Assembly: GCA_900073065.1 (NCBI GenBank)
Contig: FJOG01000020.1
Location: forward strand, 153,770 to 217,769
DNA from: Phialocephala subalpina
Lineage: Eukaryota > Ascomycota > Leotiomycetes > Helotiales > Mollisiaceae
Direction of reading: 5' to 3'
Length of the DNA: 64,000 bases
The notes under the pieces are model-generated. The model saw nothing but the letters and a program-made list of their open reading frames with translations, did no database searches and was not told the DNA's origin. Both the position numbers and the translations under genes were made by a program. Shown here piece by piece: positions 1 through 13,002 of the stretch (positions within the stretch are counted from its first letter, which is position 1; every line of letters starts with the position of its first letter).

Positions 1-335
1 CACGTGACAAAAAACGAGAAAAAATAAAAAAATTTTAAGAAATATAAATTATATTAAACTTTATTTGAACGAAAAACAAAATAATAATATTTTTATTTTT
101 ATTTTTTATATATTTTTATTTTAAAGAAATATATTAATTATTAATTATATATAATAATATTATATTTTCTTTTTCTTTTTTTAATTAAATTTATAAGTTT
201 AATAATTAAATTTTTATTTATAAATTAATATTTTATATTTATAATATCATATAATATATAATTACAAAAATAGAAAAGAAAGAGAATAATAATAAAAACA
301 AATCTTAATAGTAATATATTTTTATCCAAGAGATA
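1..335. repeat. AT-rich block, likely RIP-mutated repeat
   Basis: The first ~335 bases are almost only A and T, with long A and T runs and TATA-like words, and no reading frame. Composition changes abruptly near 330-350 to about 50% GC. In ascomycetes such sharp AT blocks are usually transposons mutated by repeat-induced point mutation; that origin is inferred, because no element can be recognised. Confidence 0.7.
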
Positions 336-1141
336 TTCAAGCCCGCTCAAGAACCCATTATAAAGCAGATAATCCTCCATGTCTTCTGTTTGATCTCATA
401 GCCCTAACCCGCATTTGCTTAAAATATCCTCGGCGTTGTCGCCTGCTGATAAATCATTGAGTGTAGCTTAGATGTGTGGAGTGGCCCCTCGTGCACTAAC
501 GGAGGGGAAGATTAAATACTTCAAAGGCAATCTCCTCTGAAGATTTCGAATTCGTTTGCTCACAAGAGTACATCCTCAATTCTGAGAACATCCTCAATTG
601 GATGCGATATCAGACTCTGAGAAAGACGATACTTCCCCTGCCACATCAACATCCAATGCTGTCGAGGGCCTAGCTCTGACTACGCAAGGGTTTCAATTCT
701 AAGTACGCCCTACACTTGCAGAGCCATTGGGTCGAACACAACAACAATCATTGGATTTGCAGTAGTGATACACCTTGACAGGGACGTGTTGCAGATGAAA
801 GAGCTCATTCATTTTGCGCACCTCGCCAGTAGAATCCGATCAAACGATCTGCTCGAAAACCCGGTTGCTCTTGATTTCCTATGCCCTACCAGTAAGAAGC
901 AGATGCACACCACTTCCGACGCTTCCCAGTGAATAAATGTAGACAAAGCACAGGTATCACAACAGCGCCACACAGTTCCATTTTGCCAAGGTGTATCTCC
1001 TTTGTGACATTTTCAATTGTCGTCGCTATCATCGGAGACTATCTCAAGAGTCAGGAAGGTGTGATGGCATTGTGCGAGGAGAAGGCGTAATCAAAAAGAG
1101 GTTGTGTATGGCGAGAACGCTGAAACTGTGTCCTCTAGCTT
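336..1141. other. Intergenic stretch
   Basis: Normal-composition DNA downstream of the F-box gene. Short frames exist on both strands but none has recognisable domain content or plausible splicing. It probably includes the 3' UTR of the minus-strand F-box gene. Confidence 0.5.
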
Positions 1142-2760
1142 CTACACCACAGGGTTCCGAGCCCGAGCCCGAGAAATTCCTCTTGGAAAGAACCTGGAGG
1201 GATTTCGAGGAGGAAAGGAGTCGCTCAACTCACTATCTGAATCATCGCTTTCACTATTTTCCGAATCAACATCCCCAGATCTGTCGACTTTAATCTCGCT
1301 GATGAAATCCCTCAAGCCACTTTGAATATCCGTCCCAGCCCACTTTCTGATTGCAGGGACCCGCGAACCTTCGAATTGGATTTGCTGGATACGTTCTGGC
1401 CCCAACAGTACTTGCGAGAGAAAGGACATATTTACCCGGGATAGATTGAGATAAAGCTTTGAGAGTTTAGCGAAGAACTCGCCCCAAAGATCCACCTTTT
1501 CGCCTCGCTGTACGGGCTCAGTCTGCCATAGAGATACCTTGTGGAAGCTGATACTGCGTAGTGTCGCACGGTATTTCCGAACGATCTCAACCATGAGCTC
1601 TGGATTGATCGCGGTCATGCCGATATCAAGCTGCTGGAGATTGTGGAATTCGACAGGTAGCGGGGCATTCGGGTATAGAGTTCTAGACGGGCCATTCGGA
1701 GTTGGAGTAGGCACTTGCATTGCAAGCCACAAGAGGAAATCGTTGCTTGAATCGCGCGGATAGGAGTGAAAGTTGAGGCGTAGATATTCGAGGTCAGTGA
1801 CCTTCGAGAGAAAGATTCGCAAAAGGTAGCTGGGGCATTGACGGGGTTGATTGTCAGCTTCGACACGGACAACAGGGGAATCGCAATTGATATCGAGAAA
1901 GAGGGTACGAAGATTGGCCAGGACGGGTTGGACGAGGTGCTCGGTGTATTTGGGTATGATGAAAGCATGGTCATGGAGACTTGTCTCTCGCAAAATGACT
2001 TCAAAGTGCTTCGGCCGAGCATCTGCTTTGCCAAGAGCGCGAAGGGTGTTGAGGAAAATACGACTGAGCCGCTCTGGAAGTTCGTCGGAGCGGCTACCAA
2101 AGATATGTGTTCGGCGGGGTCTCTCTAGTTGAGAACCAGTAATCTGCTCAAAGGTTGAGACACCATAGCCTAAAATTTCCTCGAATCAGCACGCCTTCGT
2201 CAAAATGATGAATGATGAAGATAGGGCCAGGTGTACATACTCTTCCACTCGATATTTGGGTAATCTCGACGTCGAGTTCGTGAATAGAAGTCACGGATTT
2301 CAATTCTGTCGAGGTTGCCCAAGTTTGAGAAAGCCTCGGCAAGCATTTCGACGTCCTGGCCAGTGCTGATGAGAACCATGTGACCGACATACTCCTGCAG
2401 CAAGCCATTTTGCTGGAGGTCTGGATCTGTTTGATTACCAGACGGGCGGGTGATATGAGAGAAGCTGTTCGAATAGGGTCGTTCCAGGCCAAGTATGACA
2501 TGCTTCATACTTGTCGAGAGCCTGGACTTTGAAATGTCAACCAAGGCCTGAAGGCTGAACTCCGTTAACATGAATTGCCGCTTGGTGAAGAATTCTCGAG
2601 AGAATGCATTGAATAGAGATGCCTCAATGGCTTTGCAAGTGCGTCGAAGACTTCCATACTCAGGCGTGGTCAGATGGGAAGTGACCTGCAGAAGCACTTC
2701 GAGAGGGATTGAGGTCAATGGTGATTGCGCATTGTCGCCGTCGACCATATAGGTGTCCAT
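1142..2760 (-). CDS. F-box domain protein
   Basis: Two exons on the minus strand, 2760-2241 and 2169-1142, joined over a 71-nt intron (donor GTATGT, acceptor TTTTAG, branch CTGAT). The frame stays open, giving about 515 aa. The longer reading frame begins at a TTG, so the first ATG (MDTYMVDG) was chosen. The F-box lies at residues ~14-55 (SIPLEVLLQVTSHL, then SLRRTCKAIEASLF). The remainder looks like a fungal leucine-rich or variable substrate-binding region, ending in an acidic Ser/Asp stretch and an Arg-rich tail. F-box proteins bind Skp1 in SCF ubiquitin ligases through this motif. The substrate is unknown. The gene is divergent from the PARP gene, with ~350 bp between start codons. Confidence 0.8.
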
Positions 2761-3112
2761 TGTGTGATTTCCGTGCGCAAAGGATTGAAAGAATCGATCG
2801 TGGTGAGAGAAGATACTAGAAGTTGCATCTGTCTGAATTTGAGAAGAGGAAGCAGGCAACAGGCGAGATGGCTGGGGAAGGCACCTGACACCGCGCTCTG
2901 GCGCGTCAACACGTGACTCTGCTGCCTGCCGTGCCTGCGATGCCTGCTACTAGTTCGCGTCGCGTTTAGCCGAGCAGACAACATCATCTTCCAACCTCAA
3001 CCTCTTTCACTCCTCCATCACCATCGCTTCGCCTTCGCACCAAATCTTCACCATACAATTACTCTCCCCTCAATTAGCATCGGCCTTCAGTAACCCCGAA
3101 TTGAACCTCACG

Positions 3113-5465
3113 ATGCCTCCAAAGAAGGCTGCGAAGGCCTCGTCCTCACCCTTGCAGGATTGCAAGATAGCTTTGAGCGGTACCTTCCCAGGACACACTC
3201 AACAAGCTCTGGAGCACCAATTCATCATTCCACTCGGAGCCACTCTCTTATCGAAGGTAACCGAAAACACTACCCACCTTGTCGCCTCGGAATCGGACTT
3301 TGCGAAGCCCTCTGTGAAGGTAGAGCAAGCCAAGTCACATGGCATTCACATCATCAAATTAGCATGGCTCCAGGACTGCTTGGCCCAAGGCACGAAATTG
3401 AGCGAGGATCATTACAGCTTTGATGCCCCTGCCCTGGCTCCCGCTTCTACCAACACAAGCCTTGCCACTCGAAAGAGACCGGTTGTCACCGTTGACGATT
3501 CCGAAGAGGAGCAGTCCCAGACCAAGCCAATTAAGAAGGCTAAGGCTTCAAGTGTCAATGGTTCACAAGTCGCACCTCGGGTACCATCAGCAAATGGGAC
3601 CAATTCAGCATCGAGCGCCCCCACGCTTTCAAAGATCAAGACAGACGTTGCTACCGGTCCGACCAATATCGCGAAGTCCCCCGTCGTCAACATCCCAATC
3701 GATGAAACCTGCCCTCTCACGCATTATGCGGTCTTTATCGACGATGAAGGAGTCATCTATGATGCAAACCTCAACCAGACCAATGCTAGCAACAACAACA
3801 ACAAGTTCTATCGAGTTCAGGTACGTGACAAAGCTAGCTGGGCACACACGTCAGATCCAATGGCTAATGTGCACTTAGCTCCTCCGAAATGGAGGCGACT
3901 ACAAGACCTGGACCAGATGGGGCAGAGTTGGCGAGAGTGGTTCGGGTAAGGTTCTCGGCAACGGTTCCTTTCATGATGCTCTTCGCGAATTTGAGTCTAA
4001 GTTCAAAAGCAAGAGTGGTCTGGCATGGGCAGATCGTGGCGGTAAACCTAAGGCGGGAAAGTATACTTACATCGAACGAAGCTACGAACAATCTGACGGC
4101 GAGGACGAGGCAGATACTTCAGCTGACACCGAGCCAAAGGAGAAGTTGGATGCTGTCGAGTCGAAGCTGGCTCCACGGGTGCAAGAGCTACTGAAACTCA
4201 TCTTCAACCAACAATTCTTTGCCGCTACAATGATTGAACTGAACTATGATGTGGCCAAACTCCCCCTCGGCAAACTCAGCAAAAACACAATTACTCGAGG
4301 ATACCAAGCATTGAAGGATCTGTCAGCATTAATTGATCAACCCTCGTTAGCACAATCCGAATATGGCACCTCGTACCAAGCAGCCGCCGAGGAACTTTCG
4401 AACGCGTTCTACTCTCTCATTCCCCATGCCTTCGGCCGCAATCGACCACCGATTATCCATGAACAAGGCATGCTCAAGAGAGAGATCGAGATGTTAGATA
4501 GCTTGAGCGACATGAAGGATGCTGCGAACATCATGAAGCAGGATACGAAGGCTGTCGAGAGAGTCAACATGCTGGACCAACAATTCAAAGGCCTAAACTT
4601 GGAGGAGATGACGCCACTCTCGAGCAATAGCACGGAATTTCTCGAATTGAGCAATTACTTGGTTGGCACACGAGGCGAGACGCATAATGCAAACTACGAG
4701 GTTCAAGATATATTCAGGATTGAACGTCAGGGAGAGAAGGACCGCTTCGAAAAGAGCCCATTTGCGGGACCACCTCGTGATCGACGCTTACTCTGGCATG
4801 GATCCCGTTGCACTAACTTCGGCGGAATTCTTTCACAGGGACTACGAATTGCGCCTCCTGAAGCACCTGTCAGCGGATACATGTTTGGCAAAGGCATCTA
4901 CTTGGCAGATATGTCGTCCAAGTCCGCCAACTATTGCGTTCCCCACATATCAAATGGTCACGCTCTGCTGCTTCTCTGCGAGGCAGAACTGGGTAACCCG
5001 ATGCAGGTACTCACTAATGCATCATACAACGCAGATGAGGATGCGAAGGCTAATGGACTGCTCTCAACGTAAGTACAATCTGCGAGTCTTTTGTCGTCTT
5101 CGAGGGAGCCCTCCCTGCTTTGAACTCTTAGAGGGTTCTCGACATTTACTCTTCTTGCGTTTTCAAATCCGCCCAAGAGATTAATCACTGACGAGCTATT
5201 TAGTTGGGGCCAGGGTATGACAGGACCAAGCCACTGGAAGGATGCTGAGGCTGTACACCCATCATTGAAAGGAGTTAACATTGTAAGTAGCGACCTCTAA
5301 CGGCAGTGATGCTTGAATTCTAACGTGTCTTGTCTCGTACAGCCCGATACCCAGGTTAAGCCCGGCAGAACCGGTGTACCTAATGCATACCTTATGTACA
5401 ACGAGTACATCGCATACGATATTGCCCAGGTCCGCCTCCGATACTTGTTCCGAGTCAAGATGTAG
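3113..5465 (+). CDS. Poly(ADP-ribose) polymerase, BRCT-WGR-PARP type
   Basis: Four exons: 3113-3820, 3879-5068, 5204-5282 and 5343-5465. All junctions keep frame and give 699 aa. The start is the ATG of MPPKKAAK; an upstream in-frame TTG is ignored. Domain order: a BRCT domain (~13-105), a low-complexity basic linker, a WGR domain containing WTRWGRVGE, a helical PARP regulatory domain (~345-480) and the ADP-ribosyltransferase domain. The catalytic H-Y-E triad is visible: H543 in LLWHGSR, Y577 in GKGIYLAD and E680 in YNEYIAYD. This is the usual single nuclear PARP of filamentous fungi (Aspergillus PrpA, Neurospora NPO), which uses NAD+ to modify proteins in DNA-damage signalling. It lacks the zinc fingers of animal PARP1, as fungal members do. 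An active enzyme is predicted. Confidence 0.95.
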
Positions 5466-6157
5466 GAGAACACACAAAAAATGCGTCGGAAACTCGAGGA
5501 CCATCTGCACAAAAGGTTCACAGTGGGCTCATGATTTTTTCACTGAAGGTTTGGGAGTTAACATTGCGCTGGGTGAACAGTGTATTTTCACATTCACAAG
5601 GTTTGCTGGATCATAATCGTTGCTGAACCACTATTGTTGCTAGACCAATTCATTGCTGGCTCGCTGTCTCTCTGGCGCTGCGGGATAATGGCTCTGGCGT
5701 CTGGAATCGATGTTGCTGAAAAGTCATTTGCAAAAAGGATGGGAGAAAAGTATGTCTACTAAAGGTGCTTAGGTGCGTCTGGAGAGTATGAATATGGCCT
5801 GGCTGTGTCAGCTATATAGAACTCAAGACAAAATGACAAATAATGCATAACAATCTCTCCCTCTTTCTCGTACTATCCATTTTTTAGCTCAACAAATACT
5901 ACCACCATGACCGGTGTTCGACAAGTCTGTCTCAGGTTTGGCAAGTCGCGGCCATTTCACTGTACCCCATTTTGAGGGTCATTCTGAGGTTTGCGATGCA
6001 CTTTTCCTTGAGAGTTGAAGACCGAGGGTCCGGTAACGTTATTCTCTTGATTTAAACATTGAAACCAGGTTGATATTATTCCAAAAATCAGTCCGCCTGT
6101 CTCCCTTCTGCTCTTGGGAGTTATATTTGCAGGCAATACAAAGATGAGTACACCCTC
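5466..6157. other. Convergent 3' intergenic region
   Basis: About 690 bp between the 3' ends of the PARP gene (+) and the MFS gene (-). Short frames only. It presumably holds both 3' UTRs. Confidence 0.5.
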
Positions 6158-8045
6158 CTAGCTCAACACTATCCACTTCTGATGTACGACAACTAGCAAC
6201 GCTGCACCAGCTATAATAGCGCTCACCATGAATGTTACATCGATCGACTCAGAGTAGTGCTTGATCACCGATTGGAATACTACGTCTGGCAGCGTGCCCC
6301 GAAGACTTTGCGGATCCGCTATGGCAGCTGCCACCTGTTCCTGCTGCACCTTCGTCAAACTCGAATCCTTGAGTCGAGCCGCAAGCTGGGTATTGAAAAT
6401 TGTTCCTCCAATTGTAACAGCAACTGCTCCACCTAAAAGCTGTATCATCATGGTCAATGACAACGTTAAAGCTTGTAGTTCAGGCGCAACATGTTGTTGG
6501 GCAAACCCAACTGCGAGGAGCTCGCCTATCCCCGTTCCGATGCCAAAGATTATCTCCGACATGAAGATCCTCGCGTTTGTCGTGTCTTCGTCGGCACTCA
6601 TTAGGAGAAGGCTTCCGAGTATAAGCAGAATGCAGGAGCCAAGCATGTACGGATTTGCATAACGAGAGAATCTGAGACCCACACCAGTAACTACGGAACT
6701 GAGGGCACTGAAGATTAAAGTAGGTAAGATTGAGAACCCTGTCCTGATCGCAGAAAATCCCTTGACTGTCTGAATGAATGAGGTCAGTAGGGGCTAAAAT
6801 CGGTAGGTAGAGGAGTACGAACCTCGAAGTACACGGCCAGATACGAAAGCGTCAACTGATAGGCAGACACTATCAGAAAACCCATCACCAAAGCTAGACT
6901 CACTTCCCGATTCAGGATCCCAGGTGGAACAAACTTGGCGTTTCGATCACCTGAACGTTGCTGCAGGACCAATCCAATCCCAGAAAGTCCAGCGATGACG
7001 AGGAACACGATGACTCTTGGATCTTTCCAATTGTCTGTCTCGGCCACGAACTCCAAGCCCAGAAGCAATGAAAGTGTCGACAAAACAAGAAGGAAACAAC
7101 CAGCTGGGTCGTAACTTTGAAGAGCCACAGCCCAGCTCATCTTCTCCCATTTTTGTGCAGGTTGGCGAAAGAAGAAACAAACCAGGAAAGCACCAACCGC
7201 GCCAAGAGGAAAGTTCAACACGAAGCAAATGCGATAATTAGACTTCTCTGTTATAACGCCTCCAAGTATGGCACCCATGGATAAACTGAGTGCCTGAACT
7301 CCGACAATAATCGCGATGTAGAATGGTCGCTCGGACGCGGTCGTGATATGGGTCAAGATTGTCAGGCCGGCTGGGCAGGAAGCAGCAACTCCGAGACCTG
7401 TGACTGCTCTGCCCAAGATGAAGACTGTACCGTTTTGTGCAACGATGGAGATTATTGAACCAACTGTTGAGGTGTTAGATGGGGATTCTTGGGTGATAAG
7501 GGTCTCTTACTGAGAAAGATTCCGCTGGATGCACCCCACATGAATCTTAGGTTCGCTGTCAACGATACCTTTCCAAACAATAGCATCAATGCAGCTTGAG
7601 GGAAGAGATATGCCGAGGTGAACCAGCCAATTTGGCCAATATCGTGGAATGCATTCGCCAGCTGCGGAGTGATGGTCGCTGTAGAAGGCATGAAGTCAGA
7701 AGAAGGCAACTTGAAAGAATTGGAAAACACTCACTGACGATTGTATCATCCATACCCCGCTGAAGGTGTGTTAACTTGGTACTCCAGGTAGATTAAGTCA
7801 GTGGGTTGACTTACAACAAGCCATGTCACACTCATTCCGACAATCACCAAGTAGAATCGAAAGTCCTTCGAGTACATCTCATGCTCTGAGGATTTGTCGC
7901 CAACCACCATTGCCTCTCTACTTCCACCAAGGGTATCTGCTTGACTGTCGAAGTCTTCATTTCGATATGTGTCGAGAGAATAGGAAGTGCCGTGTTCAGG
8001 AAGTCGAAAGGCCTCTTCGCCAAGTGGTGAGTATATCGAGGGCAT
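6158..8045 (-). CDS. MFS multidrug-type transporter (DHA2-like, 14 TM)
   Basis: Five exons on the minus strand: 8045-7815, a 25-nt microexon 7759-7735, 7678-7511, 7463-6823 and 6769-6158. Frame is kept throughout, giving 558 aa, a normal length for 14-TM drug:H+ antiporters. The microexon supplies most of the TM1 signature GMDDTIV, continued as TITPQLANAFHDIGQIGW in the next exon. TM5 carries the motif-C-like GGVITEKSNYRICF region, and GFSAIRTGFSILPTLIF is typical of TM11. The N-terminus is a hydrophilic cytosolic tail of ~65 residues. Family members export toxins or drugs at the plasma membrane; the substrate cannot be read from sequence. One intron uses the unusual donor GTTCGT. The gene is divergent from the NTE1-like gene. 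Confidence 0.88.
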
Positions 8046-8975
8046 TCTTTTCTGAAGCAAATTGAATGATTTTGGCTCAAGTCCATGGTGAAAGGAGAAA
8101 TGGGTTGAACGTTATACGACCCCAGCCACGTATGCAGGCAGTGCACGAGGATACATTTAGCAACGGACAAGCGAAAGAACCCCAAGCAGGTAACCACGGA
8201 ACTGCCGATTTGAAGCAACTTAGATCACGTCCTCTCTGAAGTAAGAAATACGCATTTGGTCAAGGTTTGGAGTCATCGAAGCCAAGACGGCTGGAGTGGC
8301 AACAATATGAGTCTCCATTGTAGAAATGAATAAGGCACATACCCGAGAGCCCGAAGGGAGGCTACAGTACGCAGCTTTTCTTCGAGCCGAACCGAATAAA
8401 ATGCTTTTTTTGTGTTGATTGCTGACAGTAGATTATGCAGTCTGATGACTGATGCGCCGACAGCTTACCCGACATTACTCGCAACTTCCGGTGTCAGCCG
8501 CGTTCGTGCAGCCGGAATGGGAGAAAACTCGATTACAAACAGAACGAATGTGCTCCTCATTGCGCCCTTCAAGGTGAGACTTGCGGAGTTGCGGCTTGCC
8601 AATTGTCTCCCCGGTCTCTCGATTAGGAGGAATAGTCTAGGCTTTCGGGGTCCTGCGCTCTGCTGTGATTGGGTACCTATCGGCCTCGCTTATTCTCGCC
8701 TCCCCTAATGCACATCAACACCCTGAGGCTTATCCCGCCCAACGCTGCATCTTCCAAGCCCAACGATGTCAGCCTCATAGAGCTGAAATAGATGATTTCA
8801 AGATGAGCTGGTTGGCCGTCTTGATTACTCCTGAAAAATCCGCTGTAAGAAACCTGGCGAGGAATCATGATTACTTTGGGCTATCGCCGTCTTCTGTTAT
8901 TCAATTTTGTACCCTGCCTTTGTGCTTCACCGTCAAGCTTTCAGCACCATCATCCCATTGAGACGTCTTCTTGAA
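8046..8975. promoter_or_regulatory. Shared divergent upstream region, MFS / NTE1-like
   Basis: About 930 bp separates the divergent start codons of the transporter and the NTE1-like phospholipase. No conserved gene fits inside. It must hold both promoters and may couple their expression, which is an inference from layout only. No single strong TATA box or operator stands out. Confidence 0.4.
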
Positions 8976-11900
8976 ATGACTTCGTGGCTTATCATTCAGT
9001 AAGGCGAAGAGATTGTTTTCGGAAGACTTCAGCTAAGGCCAGGTGACTAGAATTATTATCTTCTGCGCAATCACTTCTCTGGGAATGAGAAGGTACTTCA
9101 GAGGAAATCAAAAAGCACAAGAAAATCACAGATATCATCAAAGGGCTTCAATATGGAGCCCTGTGCAATATATGGACGAAGAAGATATCATATGCCAAAC
9201 GAAAAGCACGACAAGCAGACATCACTCAATGGCAGATATTTTTCGATCAACGGAACTCTTTCAATATATTGATGACGAGCACTTGGAGGAGCAGCTAGAA
9301 AAGCTCCAAATTCTTACGCTTGGAAAAGGTGAGTGGGGGAAGAACGTGACAGGTTGAAGGAGGTTGGTGGGTACTAACTTGAATTTAGAAGAGGATATGG
9401 AGCTTGCACAGGAATATGGTCTTGTCGCGGTCCTCGAAGGTGAATTGAAGGTGCTTGTCAAGTATCATGACGGCGCTATCAAACACTACAATTCGAAAGA
9501 AGGTTATGCCAGTCCATTGAAACAAGGTACTCGGACTGCTCCTCTGAGGGTTTTAAAAACTATCAGAAGCGGAGAGTCGTGGACCAACATGCAACTGATA
9601 CTCTCGTCAATTACGAGGGACTTCTCCGAAGATGTAGGACGGTCCAGGTGTTCCAAGAAGAATCCTCTTCTACAATATAGAGATCGATGTGATTTGCCAC
9701 CAGCGAGCTCGATCATTCTGCGGAGCTCATCAACGACAAGACTCGCCGCCATCCCGCTCAAGGACCTGCTATCAATCCATGCTCATGATCCTAGCGGTGC
9801 ACTTTTCCTGTCGCAATCGATTATGAGAAGACTCTACAGTATCACATTTCCTACATGCTACGAGAATCTTGGCTTGCAGGAGGAGGTTCTAGCATCGCAG
9901 AAAGCACTACATCGGATGGTTCAAGACGAGTCCTATGACCAGTCCATGTCGGAGAAATATCTCGAGTGGCTTAGAGTCTTCGACATGAAAGCCGATCCAA
10001 GTGTAGAAGAAGATTCAAGCAGCATCGGCCCTACGAAAGGAATAGTTCTGGGACAAAGCCCTAGTGTAGATGCCGGTTCCTCCCAGACTTGCATCGACTC
10101 ACGACACGAATCTCCCAAGCCCTTTAATGTGAATGAGAGTACCGGAAGACCTCTGCTACTTGTCGAGACGCCCAGTTCTCAAGGCCGTCTAAAGCCACGT
10201 CCAAGAATCGAAGTTTCCGACCTATTAGATAAGGATCAGCTCCTGGATTCTCCTGAATTCGGCCTTTTCGAGTCTCCTTCCCTCCTGTCTCGAACAGAGA
10301 CAAAAAATGCATTCCAACAGAATACTGCTGTATTATTTTCTGCTGATAAAGGCGAGCGATTTGCAGATCTGCGCCAACACATTTCATCAAGAATAGTGCA
10401 CGTCTTATTGTCTGCACGGGCTGCCGGTGGAGACTATCCAAACAATGAAGCAATCTCCATGGATACCCGAGACATTAATCCAGAGATCAACAGGAGACCG
10501 TCGAGCGATGCTGATATCATAATGCTTGAATCATGCGAGCAGAATACTGAAATTGCTTTCTTTCCAAGAGGCTCGTTCTTGGTTCGGGAAGGTGAACGCT
10601 ATCCAGGACTGTACTATATCATTGATGGAGATCTTCAGGCAAAGTCATCCATCGCATCATCAGATCTTGATGACGAGAATGGTGCTACAGTATGTGAAAA
10701 TACCTTGTATCATCTTGAGTCTTTGACTGATATGACGTCTAGAATTCCCAGGCGACTTTCTATCTTCGTCGAGGTGCTCTGGTTGGATATAGCGGCTTGC
10801 TCCAGGACAATAGGTCGCTTTACTCCATTCATGCGATAACCGACAGTTATGTTGGCTTCATACCGAGGAAGCACCTGCGCAAGATCATTGAAGCCCATCC
10901 ACGAGTCTTCTTTCTTTTTGCGAAAAGATTCCTAGAGGTTCTCCCGTATGTGGTGGGAATGGTTGACCACGCTCTTGACTGGCTTAAGCTTGAGCCAGGC
11001 GAAAAAGTTTACGAGAGTGGCGAGGCAAGGTTGATTTTCTGAGAACCCGATATTGTGCGGCTTGATGGCTAATACATAGTTAGTGATGGATTCTACATAG
11101 TCCTTAATGGTCGACTGCGAACATCTCAAGTCAATCCCATCACAGGTGATACTGTCGTGCAAGAGGTGGGCCGAGGCCAGAGTGCTGGTGCACTGGAGCT
11201 TTACACTTCGCGAAAGAGACCCGCTGCCCTGGTAGCGATACGAAAAAGTGAAGTCATTCGGATACAAATCTCAACATACAAGACACTTGCGTTTATCCAT
11301 CCAACTTTTGCGATGTCCCTCGCCCAGATCATTTCGGCAAGCGCTCCAAGTCTGATAGAGAACTCTGTGTCCATGCTTTCCCAACAGCAAGGACAGTGGA
11401 AACTTCGCACCATTGCCGTTCTTGCTCTATCAAGCGACATCTCAGCTGATAGGTTCACACATTCATTAAGCGAGTCAGTCATTAAGACCGGTGTCGAAAA
11501 CTCAAAGGATGTTATTACACTGCAATCGGAATCAATTTTGCGGTCTCTAGGAGATTCTTCCTTCGACAAACGAGGCAATCTGCGGCTTGAGAATTATCTC
11601 ACCTTGTTAGAGGCTAGTGTCAACATCACTTTGTTCGTTGGAGACCAGAGTCCAGATTCTGCGTGGACGAAAACATGTATTGAACGTGTAAGTTCCCTGT
11701 CAAGGAAATAACCTCCACTGCCAGATGGCTGACTGCTTTAAGGCTGATATCATTCTATTTCTTGGATCTGCGGACGGCTGTCCTGACTTAACTCTAATGG
11801 AGAAAAATGCAATGAAATGGAATCCTCTGGCACAGAAGTCATTGGTGATATTAAATGACACAAAGCCCGTTGCGGTGTCTGGAAACACGAGATTGTGGCA

Positions 11901-13002
11901 AGAGGTGTGTGAATACAAGTATCGTTTCTTGCCGACATGACCCTAACCCGTTGTTCAGACTAGGCCCTGGGCCGGCGATTATGTTCACCACTTGAAATGG
12001 CCCTTATCTAACGTAGCAGATGCATCAGAAGCGTCAAGGTCTCCACTTTCATCTGGGCACGCAGATATCGACCGCCTTACCAGAGGTTTGTTTCACAGAT
12101 CTATTGCACTTGTCCTCGGAGGTGGTGGGGCTCGGGGAATCTCGCACCTGGGCGTCATCAAAGCTTTTGAGGAAGAAGGAATTCCAATCGATATCGTTGG
12201 GGGGACATCCATTGGAGCATTCATTGGTGCTCTCTACTCTCGGCATCTTGAATACCAAAAAACTTTTGACGACGTTCGACAATTTTCGAAAGGCATGCGA
12301 CACCTGAGATTTATCAGCGATTTGACACTCCCTGTCCTTTCTGTCACCTCTGGCAGAGCTTTCAATCGACGCATCAAGGAATTCCTTGGGGATCAAATGG
12401 ATATAAGCGACCTTTCGCTCAATTTCTATTGTACTGTTACCAATCTCACCAAGAATGGTATTGCGCAACCGATCTCAGCAGGTCGGCTGTGGGGTCCGGT
12501 GCGCGCTTCAATGGGCGTGGCTGGATTTGTGCCTCCATTTTGTATAGATGGAGATATGTTGATTGACGGATGCTACTCCTCAAACGTACCTATATCGAAC
12601 TCGAAAAATATGAGTGCTGAGGCGATATTTGCTATCGACGTCTCAGACATTCCAGCGTTCGATTCGCAAAACTACGGGGAGTCAGTCACGGGGTGGGAAC
12701 TTCTGTGCAATCGATGGAATCCCTTCTCGAGGAGTCCGAAAACCAGCACTCCTTCTTATACCGACGTGACTGAGCGACTTTGCTTCACTACAACATTCGC
12801 GGAGATTTCAGCGCTCAAACAGATGAAGGATTGTTATTATCTGGCGCCACCAGTTACTCAACGTGCTACCGACTTTCATCGCTTTGATGAGATTTTCAAG
12901 ATTGGGTATGTGACTGCAAAATCGTGGCTCGCCGACATGAAAGCATCTGGAACTTTTCCCAAACTGGCAATCAGAGAATCGGAGCCTTCTGGCCTTACAT
13001 GA
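8976..13002 (+). CDS. NTE1-like lysophospholipase, divergent short paralogue
   Basis: Seven exons: 8976-8998, 9051-9328, 9389-10689, 10752-11029, 11084-11687, 11725-11904 and 11959-13002. Frame is kept over all junctions, giving 1235 aa. The 24-nt first exon plus exon 2 encode an N-terminal hydrophobic helix (MTSWLIIQIIIFCAITSLG). Cyclic-nucleotide-binding-like domains follow in three places: near the start of exon 3, around FLVREGERYPGLYYIIDG and around YESGEASDGFYIVLNG. The C-terminal patatin domain has GGGGARG at ~942, the nucleophile Ser972 in GTSIG and Asp1091 in DGC, where the family usually has DGG or DGA. NTE1 enzymes deacylate phosphatidylcholine and lysophosphatidylcholine at the ER. 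Fungal NTE1 is normally ~1500 aa, so this gene is shorter and divergent and is probably a second copy. The intron at 11030-11083 has a weak donor (GTTGAT). Confidence 0.85.
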
